Below are positions 43,098-51,866 of a stretch of DNA of 64,000 bases, in pieces. The position numbers and the translations under genes are program-made. The notes beneath the pieces were generated by a model, which was not told the DNA's origin, searched no databases, and saw nothing but the letters and a program-made list of their open reading frames with translations. Position 1 is the stretch's first letter; every line of letters begins with the position of its first letter. The stretch is from Halobacillus yeomjeoni (lineage in GTDB: Bacteria; Bacillota; Bacilli; Bacillales; Halobacillaceae): contig NZ_JAIVAI010000006.1 in the NCBI RefSeq assembly GCF_020171525.1, positions 1 to 64,000 on the forward strand. The letters are read 5' to 3'.

Positions 43098-44947
43098 GCG
43101 GATAAGTCTCCCCCTCCTTCAAGAACTAAACAAGGCAAGGTGACGATTACTTCGGTGTAGTTTCCCTCTTCACTGTTGATCGTCAGCCCATATTCTTTTC
43201 CATAATACAGCTGGACACGTTCATGGACGTTGTAAAGACCGATTCCACTCCCGGTCTTCATCCGGTTCGACGTGTCAGACATGTCTGTGCCTTCCCGTAA
43301 AGAGTCTCTCAACTTTTGGAGCGTGGCAGCATCCATGCCGATTCCATTGTCTGAGATGACTATTTTTATATCTTTCTCCTCTGTAAAAACTTCGATTGTA
43401 ATGAGTCCTTTCCTTTCATGTAAAACAGGCTGCAGGCCATGCTTCACTGCATTCTCAACAATTGGCTGGAACGACATCTTCAATACATCCTGCCCTGCCA
43501 GATGAGGCGGAATAGCCATTTGAACATCCAGCCGTTGATCCAGACGGATATTCATCAAATCCACGTAGTTGCGGATATGACTGACCTCTTCCTGTAACGA
43601 GACAATATCTTTTTTCCACTTCAAATTGTAACGCATCATTTCTCCCAATGAAGTCAAGGCATCAGAGATGTCATATTTCCCATCAATCTCTGCCATCATC
43701 TTTATATTTTCCAAGGTGTTATAAAGGAAGTGAGAATCAATCTGCATTTTCAAAGCATTTAACTCTGCTTCTTTCGTAGCCGCTTCTTTATGGACCGACT
43801 CTGCAATCAACGTGTTGATTTTACTTAACATATTACGATAATGATTCGATAACCGGCCGATTTCATCCTTCCCCTGGATGTCCACATCCACGGTGAAATC
43901 TCCTTTTTCCACTTTTTTCATAGATTCGATCAATAGGTGGAGTTTTTTCAAGATCAATGAAATCAACCCATGGGTGATAAAGGAAAGCAGGATAACCAGG
44001 ACGATCGCTCCAAAGATGATAACCATTCGAAGCTGGTTTTTTTCAAGGAAAATCTCCTCCAGTGACACCACACGCAGCAGTTGGATCTCCAGGTCCTCTA
44101 CGTAGGAAGATACGACCATAAAGGGATATTCTTTGTTGGTGAACATCATCGTTTGATTCTTCTCACCTGAAGTCCTTTCATAAAAATGGTCCTTCAACTC
44201 CAGAGCGCTGATTCCTAGGTCCTTCAATAGCGAATGCCTTTGTTGAAAATGGATCGAGCCCTGCTCATCCAGGACGAACAATTGCGAGTCACTGTTTTCC
44301 AAATCATTGAACACCTTCGGAAAGAAGTTCGTAAGGAGCATCGTGATTTCAACGATACCGAGGTGCTCATCTTTCGGGTATTCCAGTTCCCGGTATAGGG
44401 AAAGCTTTTGCGTAGCACCTCCAGCCTCATTCAACCTCCACATCTCAATACCGTCATGTTCCAAAACTTCCTGATACCAGCCGGATTCCTCGACCCTATC
44501 CTCATCATAAAGCAGCGGCCACATTTCCTTCACGTCAGGATTGGCGGCATACACGTTAATATCTTCAATGGCAGGATTGTTGTATTTCAATTGTAGAACT
44601 TCGGAGAACGTACTTCTCTTGAAATCGAGGAGCTCTTTGACGGTATGTTCTTCATCCTGGCTGATAAATTCGGTGAGCGCTTGATTGGCGACAACGATTT
44701 GAGCAGTCCGACGGATTTTCTCCTTGTTCTCCTCGATATTCATTTTTTCAAGTTCCAGGAGGTATTCACTTTCCTGCCTGGCATCATGAATCGACGTTTC
44801 GAATCTATTTTTGGAAATATTCCATGTGAAAATCAGCACAGGAGCAAGGATGATCACCACATATAGAAAAACCAGCTTTTTCTGCAGGGACATTCCACTG
44901 ATCCAAGCCGCTGATTTGCGGTACATCTCTTTCCATTTCTCACGCAT
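43094..44947 (-). CDS. Sensor histidine kinase, YesM/LytS type
   Basis: 617 residues. Two membrane segments (about residues 25-45 and 307-330) enclose an extracellular sensor domain. A HAMP linker follows, then the His_kinase domain with the phospho-His in DSHFLYNTLENIKMMAEID, and an ATPase domain with N-box ENAVKHGL, DNGIGMD and GSGIGLYNVHERVQLYYG. It lies between the binding-protein gene (36 bp upstream) and the response regulator. The lipoprotein probably presents ligand to its sensor domain. Start ATG 44947 behind GGGGAGGTG. Confidence 0.93.
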   Translation of the reverse strand: MREKWKEMYRKSAAWISGMSLQKKLVFLYVVIILAPVLIFTWNISKNRFETSIHDARQESEYLLELEKMNIEENKEKIRRTAQIVVANQALTEFISQDEEHTVKELLDFKRSTFSEVLQLKYNNPAIEDINVYAANPDVKEMWPLLYDEDRVEESGWYQEVLEHDGIEMWRLNEAGGATQKLSLYRELEYPKDEHLGIVEITMLLTNFFPKVFNDLENSDSQLFVLDEQGSIHFQQRHSLLKDLGISALELKDHFYERTSGEKNQTMMFTNKEYPFMVVSSYVEDLEIQLLRVVSLEEIFLEKNQLRMVIIFGAIVLVILLSFITHGLISLILKKLHLLIESMKKVEKGDFTVDVDIQGKDEIGRLSNHYRNMLSKINTLIAESVHKEAATKEAELNALKMQIDSHFLYNTLENIKMMAEIDGKYDISDALTSLGEMMRYNLKWKKDIVSLQEEVSHIRNYVDLMNIRLDQRLDVQMAIPPHLAGQDVLKMSFQPIVENAVKHGLQPVLHERKGLITIEVFTEEKDIKIVISDNGIGMDAATLQKLRDSLREGTDMSDTSNRMKTGSGIGLYNVHERVQLYYGKEYGLTINSEEGNYTEVIVTLPCLVLEGGGDLSA

Positions 44948-44983
44948 CGTTGTTCACCTCCCCGCTTTCCATCCTTGGAAGAC

Positions 44984-46630
44984 CTAATCATTCAACTTCT
45001 CTTGATTCTCTTCAAATACCTTTTGGCGATGCTGTTTCACTAAGGAAAATCCGAGTTCTTCCCGCTTCTCTAAAAAGGAGCGGAACAATTGATCGAATTC
45101 CTCGTCTGATTCAGCTAATAACAACAACGGCAGGGCCCTGCCCCATTCCTCATCTATCTTTCTCGCAGCTATTCCCGATTCCGATGTACCGGCAGGATTG
45201 ATGCCTTCGTATTCACTGAAATTAACGGTCTTTCCTTTCGTCCATTCGATCGGCTGTTTGATCGGATCAATCGGTTCCGGCGACCATTCCAAGTATTTAT
45301 TCGTGTCCATCATCATCCAATACGTATAGGAAGCGCCATATTTTTGGTTGAATGCTCCCCGGTCCGACTGCAGCTGATCCAGAACCTGAGGTAGAAATTG
45401 TTTCTCTCCATCGACCGTGTCCCAAGTCACACCTTCTTTCCCGAAGAACACATCTTTCTGCCCTTCATCGCTGATGAGGTAACTCAAGAAACGGATCGCT
45501 CTCTCCGGATCTTTTACATCCTTAGAAATGAGCGTAACCGTCCAACCGGAAATCCCGTCGGCCGGGAGTGTTGGTTCATCCAAATCGGTATTCGCCGGAC
45601 CATCCACCGCTATATAGACGGAATCCGGATCTTTCGCATAAAGCAGTTTCTGCTGGGCTTCCATATCACTGCGCTGATATAGCATCGCAAAATATCTGCC
45701 GTCCGCAATTTTTTCTTCCATTTGAGAACGCTTATCTATGAAAATATCTTTAGCTAACAGCCCCATTTCATACGCCTGTCTGAACGTCTTCAACCAGCGG
45801 ATATATTCAGGGTCCGTTTTCCGGTCATAGATTTCTCCATCCTTCTCCATAGGAATCGCCAGGAAATTTTGAAGATAATCTTCCAGTGAATCATTGCCTT
45901 CGTAAGTGAATTCATGCAGCCCCAAAGGAATGAGCGGTTCCCCATTCACTTCAGGGAATTGTTCTTTCGCTTTTTTCAAAGCGTTCAGGAACCCTTCCGG
46001 TGTTCTCATATCTGGCTCACCAATCGCTTCATACATCCCCTTATGTACCAAGAACGTCTGGTTCGAAGGCTTGATGTCTTTGTATCTATCAAAATCTTCA
46101 GGTGATGATGAAGCATTCGGATAGCCATACACATGACCGTCCTCCTGCTTGTACCATTCCAGCTTGGCATCATCCGTCACTTTATAAAAGTAAGGATCAT
46201 GCGTATCCGCCAGCTCATCCAAAGGGAGCACAAGAGCCTGCTCGATCATTTTTTCAAAACCATCCTCCCACCAGCCGATCGTGATGAAGTCTGGGAGAGA
46301 ACCCGAGGCGATCATCGTATTGATCTTTTCACTCTCATTGCCTTTCGGGGAAATGAAATTAATCCGAACCCCTGTTTTTTCAGTGATATAATCCGAGACC
46401 ACATTGTGTCCCCACTTCGTCGTAAACCAGGAAAAGTTCACATACCAATCAAACGTAATCGGAGAGGTATCGACCTTCCATCCTTGCTGATCAGGACCGA
46501 CCTCTTCCTCCTGGCTTTCTTCCTCTTTGGAGAAACCGGTTTCATTTCGGGTTGTATCCTCACACCCTATTGAGAGAACCGACACCAGCATGAGCAGAAT
46601 TATATATATAATAGTAGAATTTCGTAGCAT
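44984..46630 (-). CDS. Extracellular solute-binding lipoprotein linked to a two-component system
   Basis: 548 residues from ATG 46630 (GAGGG six nt upstream). The lipoprotein signal ends in SVLSIGC. It is the large family-1 binding protein type (LplA/YtcQ-like), with ITFDWYVNFSWF, DFITIGWWEDGFEKMI and KGKTVNFSEYEGINPAG. No permease genes accompany it; instead it starts an operon with a histidine kinase and an AraC-type regulator, so it may sense rather than transport. A perfect LacI-type palindrome (46532-46543) lies inside the gene near its 5' end. Confidence 0.88.
   Translation of the reverse strand: MLRNSTIIYIILLMLVSVLSIGCEDTTRNETGFSKEEESQEEEVGPDQQGWKVDTSPITFDWYVNFSWFTTKWGHNVVSDYITEKTGVRINFISPKGNESEKINTMIASGSLPDFITIGWWEDGFEKMIEQALVLPLDELADTHDPYFYKVTDDAKLEWYKQEDGHVYGYPNASSSPEDFDRYKDIKPSNQTFLVHKGMYEAIGEPDMRTPEGFLNALKKAKEQFPEVNGEPLIPLGLHEFTYEGNDSLEDYLQNFLAIPMEKDGEIYDRKTDPEYIRWLKTFRQAYEMGLLAKDIFIDKRSQMEEKIADGRYFAMLYQRSDMEAQQKLLYAKDPDSVYIAVDGPANTDLDEPTLPADGISGWTVTLISKDVKDPERAIRFLSYLISDEGQKDVFFGKEGVTWDTVDGEKQFLPQVLDQLQSDRGAFNQKYGASYTYWMMMDTNKYLEWSPEPIDPIKQPIEWTKGKTVNFSEYEGINPAGTSESGIAARKIDEEWGRALPLLLLAESDEEFDQLFRSFLEKREELGFSLVKQHRQKVFEENQEKLND
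46532..46543. promoter_or_regulatory. Intragenic LacI-type palindrome
   Basis: GAAACCGGTTTC, identical to the central 12 bp of the importer operator at 39522, lies about 90 nt inside the binding-protein gene and encodes Glu-Thr-Gly-Phe. It could act as a roadblock operator, or it could be chance. Confidence 0.45.
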
Positions 46631-46918
46631 TTCCATCCCTCGCTTATATTTCTAGTATATAGAAAAAAGTTGAATTATCGTAGGGAGATTGGAACAAATA
46701 ATAATAAAAATCTATTGATTTTATCATCCAATTTTTACTAATTACAAACAGAGATTCCCAAGGAAAAAGCACCTCTATGAGTGCTAAAATAGAAACGATC
46801 CTATTTCATTCGTTTCTTGTTCATTTTTCAATATAACTTCTTTGTTAAATTAACAAATCAGTTTAGCAGAAATATAGGTGTACGTATAATCACAAACTAA
46901 AAGTGAGATGAATAAAAA

Positions 46919-47398
46919 ATGTTTTTCTATATCTTATTAGGTATTGGTATTTTAGGGTTCATCCCTATTTATATGGCGGAAGATATAAACAGTTTTATCT
47001 TCATCATGGCGGCTGGTACGATTTCAGGTTTATCCTTGGTTTCATTTAGTATTTTTGTTCAAAAAGATTGGAAAGGTTTTCGAGGAAAAAATGGACTGCC
47101 GATTCGAATTGTTTTGGGCGGGATGGGGTTACTGGTGCTAATAATGAGTCATTTTTTCTGGGTGGATTTCCCCAATTATATAACTGGAGATTATCGTACT
47201 CTAGAGGGAGTTCCCTCTGAAGTTGAATATTTCCCACCCTCAGGAAAAACCGGTGAATCTCTTTTTGTTACTGTGGAGGGTGTTAGACTTCCTTTAAATC
47301 CCGTCCCCGAAGTGTCAGAAGAAGAAGCAGAAGGTCGTTATTTTGTAATTAAATATTTTCCGTATTCTTCGTGGATTGTTGACTATGAAATTGAATAA
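46919..47398 (+). CDS. Membrane protein of unknown function
   Basis: 159 residues with three N-terminal hydrophobic segments (about 2-20, 26-46 and 62-82), then a soluble C-terminal half (VEYFPPSGKTGESLFVTVEGVRLPL...) that looks like a small extracytoplasmic beta domain. I do not recognise a family. A weak GTGAGATG site precedes ATG 46919. It is monocistronic; a GATAAA repeat array lies just downstream in place of an obvious terminator. Confidence 0.65.
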   Translation: MFFYILLGIGILGFIPIYMAEDINSFIFIMAAGTISGLSLVSFSIFVQKDWKGFRGKNGLPIRIVLGGMGLLVLIMSHFFWVDFPNYITGDYRTLEGVPSEVEYFPPSGKTGESLFVTVEGVRLPLNPVPEVSEEEAEGRYFVIKYFPYSSWIVDYEIE

Positions 47399-47431
47399 CT
47401 AAACATCGTGGGTTGGATGTGCGCGCGTCAG

Positions 47432-47506
47432 TTTGGTCGATAAAATGCTATTTTTGGCTGATAAAATGATTTTTCCGCTGATAAATCAGTGGTTTTCGCT
47501 GATAAA
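47432..47506. repeat. Phased GATAAA repeat array, locus C
   Basis: It begins TTTGGTC, with GATAAA cores at 47439, 47460, 47480 and 47501, spaced 21, 20 and 21 bp. It lies between the membrane protein gene and the met promoter. Confidence 0.9.
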
Positions 47507-47558
47507 TGCCCCCCCATAACCATCCCACAAACTTTTTCAGAAAATTCACTCTATCATA

Positions 47559-47587
47559 TTGTCAAACCACTACTCATAGTGTAGAGT
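47559..47587 (+). promoter_or_regulatory. Promoter of the metI-metC operon
   Basis: -35 TTGTCA (47559-47564), 17-bp spacer, and -10 TAGAGT (47582-47587). It lies 38 bp before the SAM riboswitch. Confidence 0.65.
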
Positions 47588-47624
47588 TGGACAAAAGATT
47601 TACCAAAAATTGAATGCCATACAT

Positions 47625-47733
47625 TCTTATCAAGAGAAGCTGAGGGACTGGCCCGTAGAAGCTTCAGCAACCACTGGTTTCGACCAGAAAGGTGCTAACT
47701 CCAGCAAGCCTTATACCAGGCTTGAGAGATAAG
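47625..47733 (+). ncRNA. SAM-I (S-box) riboswitch
   Basis: All the conserved S-box blocks are present in order: P1 5' strand TCTTATCAAGAG, AGCTGAGGGACTGGCCC, CTTCAGCAACC, the variable P3 CTGGTTTCGACCAG, AGGTGCTAACTCC, and P1 3' strand GAGAGATAAGA. SAM binding stabilises P1 and allows the downstream terminator (47756-47779) to form, shutting off metI-metC when methionine is sufficient. The AAGAAGAAGC after P1 can pair with the terminator's TTCTTCTT as an antiterminator. Confidence 0.96.
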
Positions 47734-47755
47734 AAGAAGCGCCGTAATAAACCAA

Positions 47756-47784
47756 AAGCCTTCTTCTTAGAGAAGGCTTTTTTT
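47756..47784 (+). terminator. Riboswitch-controlled terminator
   Basis: Stem AAGCCTTCT/AGAAGGCTT (47756-47764 with 47771-47779) is followed by TTTTT. It is the expression platform of the SAM-I riboswitch. Confidence 0.92.
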
Positions 47785-47811
47785 GTTGGTAAAAAAGAAA
47801 GGAGCAACACC

Positions 47812-48930
47812 ATGTCATCTCACACCGATACACAATTCGTACAAACCGGAAATCACAACCACGACCCGAAGGGAGCAATCAATCCTCCGGTCTATTTCTC
47901 CACCCCTTACCGTCACCCGGGGCTCGGGGCATCGACCGGCTTTGATTATACACGCACCGGCAACCCGACCCGGACGATTTTGGAAGAGTCGATCGCATCG
48001 ATTGAACAAGGCGATCAAGGCTTTGCGTTCAGCTCAGGGATGGCCGCTATCCACACGGTGCTCTCCTTGTTCAAACCAGGCGATGAGCTGATTGTATCGG
48101 AAGATCTATACGGCGGCACGTACCGATTGTTTGAAGAGTTCTCGAATAAATACGGCATTCAGTTCCATTATTGGACGGGGGACGACCCAGCTACACTACA
48201 AGGACTCATCAACCCAAATACAAAAGCGGTGTATGTAGAAACACCGACGAATCCACTTATGAAAACGGTAGACCTGTATGAGATCGTTTCCAACGCTAAA
48301 GAGCACGACCTTCTAGTCATCGTCGACAACACGCTGTACACCCCTTACCTGCAAAAACCGATCACAAAAGGCGCGGACCTCGTCATTCACAGTGCCACGA
48401 AATATCTCGGCGGCCACAATGACGTCCTCGCCGGGCTCGTCGTCACAAAAGGAGAAGAACTGAGTGAACAAATCGCCTTTCTTCAAAATACATCCGGTGC
48501 CGTTCTCTCCCCCTTCGACTCATGGCTTCTCATGAGAGGGATGAAGACGCTGCCGCTAAGAATGAAACAGCATGAGAAAAACGCCAAAGCAGTCGCTGCG
48601 TATCTCGAGGATCACCAAGCCGTAACAGACGTCCTCTATCCAGGAAAAGGCGGCATGCTCTCATTCCGGCTACGTTCCGAATATTGGATCGATACATTCT
48701 TAAGCCAGCTCAATGTCATCAGCTTTGCCGAAAGTCTCGGCGGCGTAGAAAGTTTCATCACCTATCCAGCCACCCAGACCCACGCGAATATCCCGGAAGA
48801 AGTCCGCTCCAGCTACGGCGTCTGCAACCGTCTGCTCCGTTTTTCTGTCGGCATTGAACATATCGATGACTTGATTGGAAATCTCGATCAAACCTTGAAC
48901 CAAATACTAAAGGAGGAATCTGTACGATGA
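47812..48930 (+). CDS. metI: Cystathionine gamma-synthase / O-acetylhomoserine thiolyase
   Basis: 372 residues from ATG 47812 behind AAAGGAGC. This is a Cys/Met-metabolism PLP enzyme: DYTRTGNPTRTILEESIASIE, FSSGMAAIHTVLSLF, VYVETPTNPLM, VDNTLYTPYLQKP, and the PLP-lysine segment VIHSATKYLGGHNDVLAG. It makes cystathionine from O-acetylhomoserine and cysteine in the cytoplasm. First gene of the S-box operon; it overlaps metC by 4 bp (ATGA). Confidence 0.94.
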   Translation: MSSHTDTQFVQTGNHNHDPKGAINPPVYFSTPYRHPGLGASTGFDYTRTGNPTRTILEESIASIEQGDQGFAFSSGMAAIHTVLSLFKPGDELIVSEDLYGGTYRLFEEFSNKYGIQFHYWTGDDPATLQGLINPNTKAVYVETPTNPLMKTVDLYEIVSNAKEHDLLVIVDNTLYTPYLQKPITKGADLVIHSATKYLGGHNDVLAGLVVTKGEELSEQIAFLQNTSGAVLSPFDSWLLMRGMKTLPLRMKQHEKNAKAVAAYLEDHQAVTDVLYPGKGGMLSFRLRSEYWIDTFLSQLNVISFAESLGGVESFITYPATQTHANIPEEVRSSYGVCNRLLRFSVGIEHIDDLIGNLDQTLNQILKEESVR

Positions 48931-50120
48931 CCGATCACACGCTTCAAACCCGTCTCCTGCATAACGATTATAAATTCGACCCTGCGACCGGCGGTGTCAG
49001 TGTCCCCGTCCAGCACGCTTCCACCTTTCACCAGTCGTTCGATGAACCAACGAAATACGATTACAGCCGTTCCGGTAATCCGACGCGAGAAGCGCTCGAA
49101 AAAACGATCGCCCAGCTCGAAAACGGAACCCACGGGTTTGCCTTCGCTTCCGGAATGGCTGCGATCTCGACGTCCCTGATGCTGTTATCCCAGGGCGACC
49201 ATATCCTCATCTCTGAAGATGTGTATGGCGGCACTTTCCGCATGACCCACGACGTCCTGCACCGCTTCGGCATCCAGCATACATTCGTCGACATGACCGA
49301 CTTGAACGCGGTCGCGACAGCGATACAGCCGAACACGAAAGTGCTGTATATCGAAACACCGTCCAACCCGCTTCTCAACATCACCGATATCCAGGCGGTC
49401 GTAAAACTCGCGAAAGCGAATGACTGCCTGACGTTCGTCGATAACACGTTCATGACCCCCGCCCTGCAGCGGCCACTTAATTTCGGTGCCGACCTAGTCC
49501 TGCACAGCGCGACCAAATTCATCGCCGGGCACAGTGATGTCGTCGCAGGCCTCGCCGTCGCCAATAATGAGACGCTCGGCGAACAGCTCGGTTTTCTACA
49601 AAATGCCTTCGGGTCGATTTTAGGCCCACACGATTGTTGGCTCGTGTTACGAGGGCTGAAAACCTTGCACTGCCGCCTCGAGCAGTCCCAGAAAACCGCT
49701 GAAAAAGTGGCGACGTTCTTATCCAGGCACCCAGCGGTAGAAAACGTCTACTTCCCCGGCTTCTCGACGCATCCTGGACATCCCACCCACCGCTACCAAT
49801 GCGACGGACCCGGCGCTGTCCTCTCTTTCGAATTGAAAGACGAAGAAGCGGTCCGGACGTTCACAAAACAAGCCGAAGTGCCGGTATTCGCCGTCAGTCT
49901 AGGCGCGGTGGAATCCATCCTCTCGTATCCAAAAGCCATGTCCCACGCGTCCATGCCGAAAGAAGAACGGGAAAAGCGGGGAATTACCGATGGACTGCTG
50001 AGGTTATCGGTCGGCTTAGAACACCCGGAAGATTTGATCAAGGATTTCCAGAAGGCGTTGAAAAGCCTCCAGCCTCAGCACTTGTTTTTGGAAGGGAGGA
50101 TGAGAAGTGAGGTTAGGTAA
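48927..50120 (+). CDS. metC: Cystathionine beta-lyase
   Basis: 397 residues, same PLP fold as MetI with DYSRSGNPTREALEKTIAQLENG, FASGMAAISTSLML, YIETPSNPLLNITDIQ and LVLHSATKFIAGHSDVVAG carrying the PLP lysine. It cleaves cystathionine to homocysteine. Order and overlap with metI are as in B. subtilis metIC. The gene is distinctly GC-rich (39 of 60 bases in line 49501) compared with the AT-rich DNA that follows. The last few codons (GRMRSEVR) are a charged tail. Confidence 0.93.
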   Translation: MTDHTLQTRLLHNDYKFDPATGGVSVPVQHASTFHQSFDEPTKYDYSRSGNPTREALEKTIAQLENGTHGFAFASGMAAISTSLMLLSQGDHILISEDVYGGTFRMTHDVLHRFGIQHTFVDMTDLNAVATAIQPNTKVLYIETPSNPLLNITDIQAVVKLAKANDCLTFVDNTFMTPALQRPLNFGADLVLHSATKFIAGHSDVVAGLAVANNETLGEQLGFLQNAFGSILGPHDCWLVLRGLKTLHCRLEQSQKTAEKVATFLSRHPAVENVYFPGFSTHPGHPTHRYQCDGPGAVLSFELKDEEAVRTFTKQAEVPVFAVSLGAVESILSYPKAMSHASMPKEEREKRGITDGLLRLSVGLEHPEDLIKDFQKALKSLQPQHLFLEGRMRSEVR

Positions 50121-50156
50121 GGTATTGAAGGAAGTCAGGGATTTTAAAGCAATTAT

Positions 50157-50202
50157 AAAAACCCCTCAAAACTTGTATTTTAAGTTCTGAGGGGGTTTTT
50201 TA
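50157..50202 (+). terminator. Intrinsic terminator of metI-metC
   Basis: AAAACCCCTC...GAGGGGGTTTT stem with an imperfect inner helix, followed by a T-run. It lies 40 bp after the metC stop. Confidence 0.85.
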
Positions 50203-50452
50203 TTAATTGATCACAAGCTCTTGCCGTAGATAATAAAAATAGTCAATCACTACTTCCAACCAAAAGTTCAGAATCAAGCTATCTACAAAAATGTTAAGTA
50301 ACGGCTTGGTTCCAGTTTTTTTATTCACTAACCATATTAAAAAGAAATAACGTTAGTAAACACTATCGAATAGAAGAACCTTAAAAGATAAGGAAACTCA
50401 AATACAAACAAATACCTTCTACGGAAATAGGCACTTTAACGGTTGACTATTA

Positions 50453-50587
50453 CTAGCATTGAATTGGAACTCCACAATAATCAGTGTCTCTAGCGTATGT
50501 AGTTGAATCACCTGGTACTACTAGTCCAGTAGTGAAAGTAATTACAACTGTAAGAGCTATCAAACCGACCTTTACTTTCTTAGTCAT
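50453..50587 (-). CDS. Short secreted peptide with C-terminal Cys pair
   Basis: 44 residues. GGAGGTGATGACAT precedes the ATG at 50587. A basic start (MTKKVKVG) leads into a hydrophobic stretch (LIALTVVITFTTGLVV), then a polar tail ending DTDYCGVPIQC. This is the layout of exported signalling peptides or small secreted peptides; the two cysteines could form a six-residue-spaced disulphide ring at the very C-terminus. No receptor, protease or maturation gene is adjacent. The coding call rests on the ribosome site and the peptide design only. Confidence 0.6.
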   Translation of the reverse strand: MTKKVKVGLIALTVVITFTTGLVVPGDSTTYARDTDYCGVPIQC

Positions 50588-50867
50588 ATGTCATCACCTC
50601 CTCGCTTTTAAATTACCATTATTTAGAAAAATTTATAATTAAAACATATATATCGGTGTGAAGGTTTGGTGTGTCACAATAATTAGTAGAGAAAAGAACT
50701 AATTATAAAATTTATCTCTCTCTCATTTTGGGTTTTGATTTGCTTAACTAATTTTAAATTCTTGATATGTGTCTAGCAGCATTAAAATATGAATAAAAAT
50801 ATTTTTTCTATTTAAATTTGATAATCTTGGAAAGGCTTATCTACGGATATATAGAAAGGGGATTTAA

Positions 50868-50975
50868 ATGAAGAAATTTATTACAGTATTCGCATTAGCA
50901 TTTACATTTTATTTATCTTATGCAAACTTTGCTGAAAAAACACAGGGAGGGTTCTCGCGTTTTATTAAACAATGA
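50868..50975 (+). CDS. Phr-like short secreted peptide
   Basis: 35 residues. GAAAGGGG lies 6 nt before ATG 50868. The product begins MKKFITVFALAFTFYLSYA, a classic Sec signal peptide, and ends with a 16-residue polar tail (NFAEKTQGGFSRFIKQ). Length and layout match pre-pro-Phr or AimP-type peptides, in which a C-terminal penta- or hexapeptide is the signal. No Rap/TPR receptor gene is found nearby, so this may be an orphan or a remnant. It lies 111 bp from the RAYT gene, on the opposite strand. Confidence 0.6.
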   Translation: MKKFITVFALAFTFYLSYANFAEKTQGGFSRFIKQ

Positions 50976-51086
50976 ACATATGACTTTATAGAAAGGTAAA
51001 TACATAAATGAAGAAACCTACAGAGTCATCTAAACTCCCTATACACTTACCTCACCTAAGTTACTTGATCAAGCGGGGTCTCCATC

Positions 51087-51866
51087 TTAAGAACGGTTCA
51101 CCAAATAAACAGATACTCCAAGAACCCTAGCCGCTTGACGCTGTGACAATCCCTCAATCTCCTTTACTTTCCTCAAAATCATATCCCGTTCTTTCCCTGG
51201 GAGGGACTTCACCTGCGGAATCGCATAACTCCCATGAACAGCAATAATTTCACGTCTCGCTTCCTCATCTGTCAACCTCCTCCGATTCCTGCCCCATGCA
51301 CTCAAACACTCCTCTTCGCACTGCCGGGAATGGAAGTCCTTCATCCGTTTTCGCGCCTCTTTTTCGTCTTTTGAAAATAAAGAGAGTATGAACCACGAAG
51401 AGAGAAGGTCTGGTGGGTAGACCACCTTTCCATAAAAACTCCCACAGCTGCTCCACCGATAATCTTCCGGTTTCAGAATAAGTCCTGATTTGACCGGGTT
51501 CATGTGGATATAGCGGACGACTGTCAATAGATAGCCGTCTGTTTCCACCTCCTCGCTCTTGAACCGGTCCTGGAACAGGTGACCGTTTGTCCCATAGGTC
51601 CAGTTGTAATAAGAAGCATAGCTAATCCCCAGCCGTTTCATCACTTCTGATACTTGTGGTATTTTTTCTTTAAGAAGAAAGTGCACATGGTTATCCATCA
51701 AACACCAAACTACAACCTGCGTATCTGTTTCATGTATATATCGTTTCAGTGTATCTAAAAAACGAAATCGGTCTTCCTGTTTATGACAAATTTCCTGGCG
51801 ATTTGCTCCTCGAAGGATCACATGGTAGATTCCACTCTTACTCTTTTTCCTCGGACGTCTTGGCAT
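51087..51866 (-). CDS. Y1 (HUH) transposase of the RAYT/IS200-like family, with C-terminal HTH
   Basis: 259 residues. The Y1 core has the metal-binding HUH motif in CLMDNHVHFLL, and a Tyr-bearing helix region follows around GYLLTVVRYIHMNPVKSG. The C-terminal 60 residues add an HTH (LSQRQAARVLGVSVYLVNRS), as in DnaA-like extended RAYTs. These enzymes nick single-stranded DNA at repeat palindromes and are often domesticated. It overlaps the end of the ComM remnant by 29 bp (51838-51866). A second RAYT lies at 59214. No flanking inverted repeats were found for this copy. Confidence 0.88.
   Translation of the reverse strand: MPRRPRKKSKSGIYHVILRGANRQEICHKQEDRFRFLDTLKRYIHETDTQVVVWCLMDNHVHFLLKEKIPQVSEVMKRLGISYASYYNWTYGTNGHLFQDRFKSEEVETDGYLLTVVRYIHMNPVKSGLILKPEDYRWSSCGSFYGKVVYPPDLLSSWFILSLFSKDEKEARKRMKDFHSRQCEEECLSAWGRNRRRLTDEEARREIIAVHGSYAIPQVKSLPGKERDMILRKVKEIEGLSQRQAARVLGVSVYLVNRS

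Larger units (their letters stand above)
50203..51086. other. AT-rich region with two tiny secreted-peptide genes
   Basis: This 884-bp region has no long gene. It carries two divergently oriented short genes, each with a strong ribosome site and a signal-peptide-like product (50453-50587 minus and 50868-50975 plus). The remainder is AT-rich with no structure I could support. Confidence 0.5.

Noticed and set aside
18404-47506. GATAAA arrays as CRISPR repeats
   Set aside because: The units are about 20 bp, the conserved core is only 6 bp, spacers are shorter than any CRISPR spacer, and no cas genes are present.
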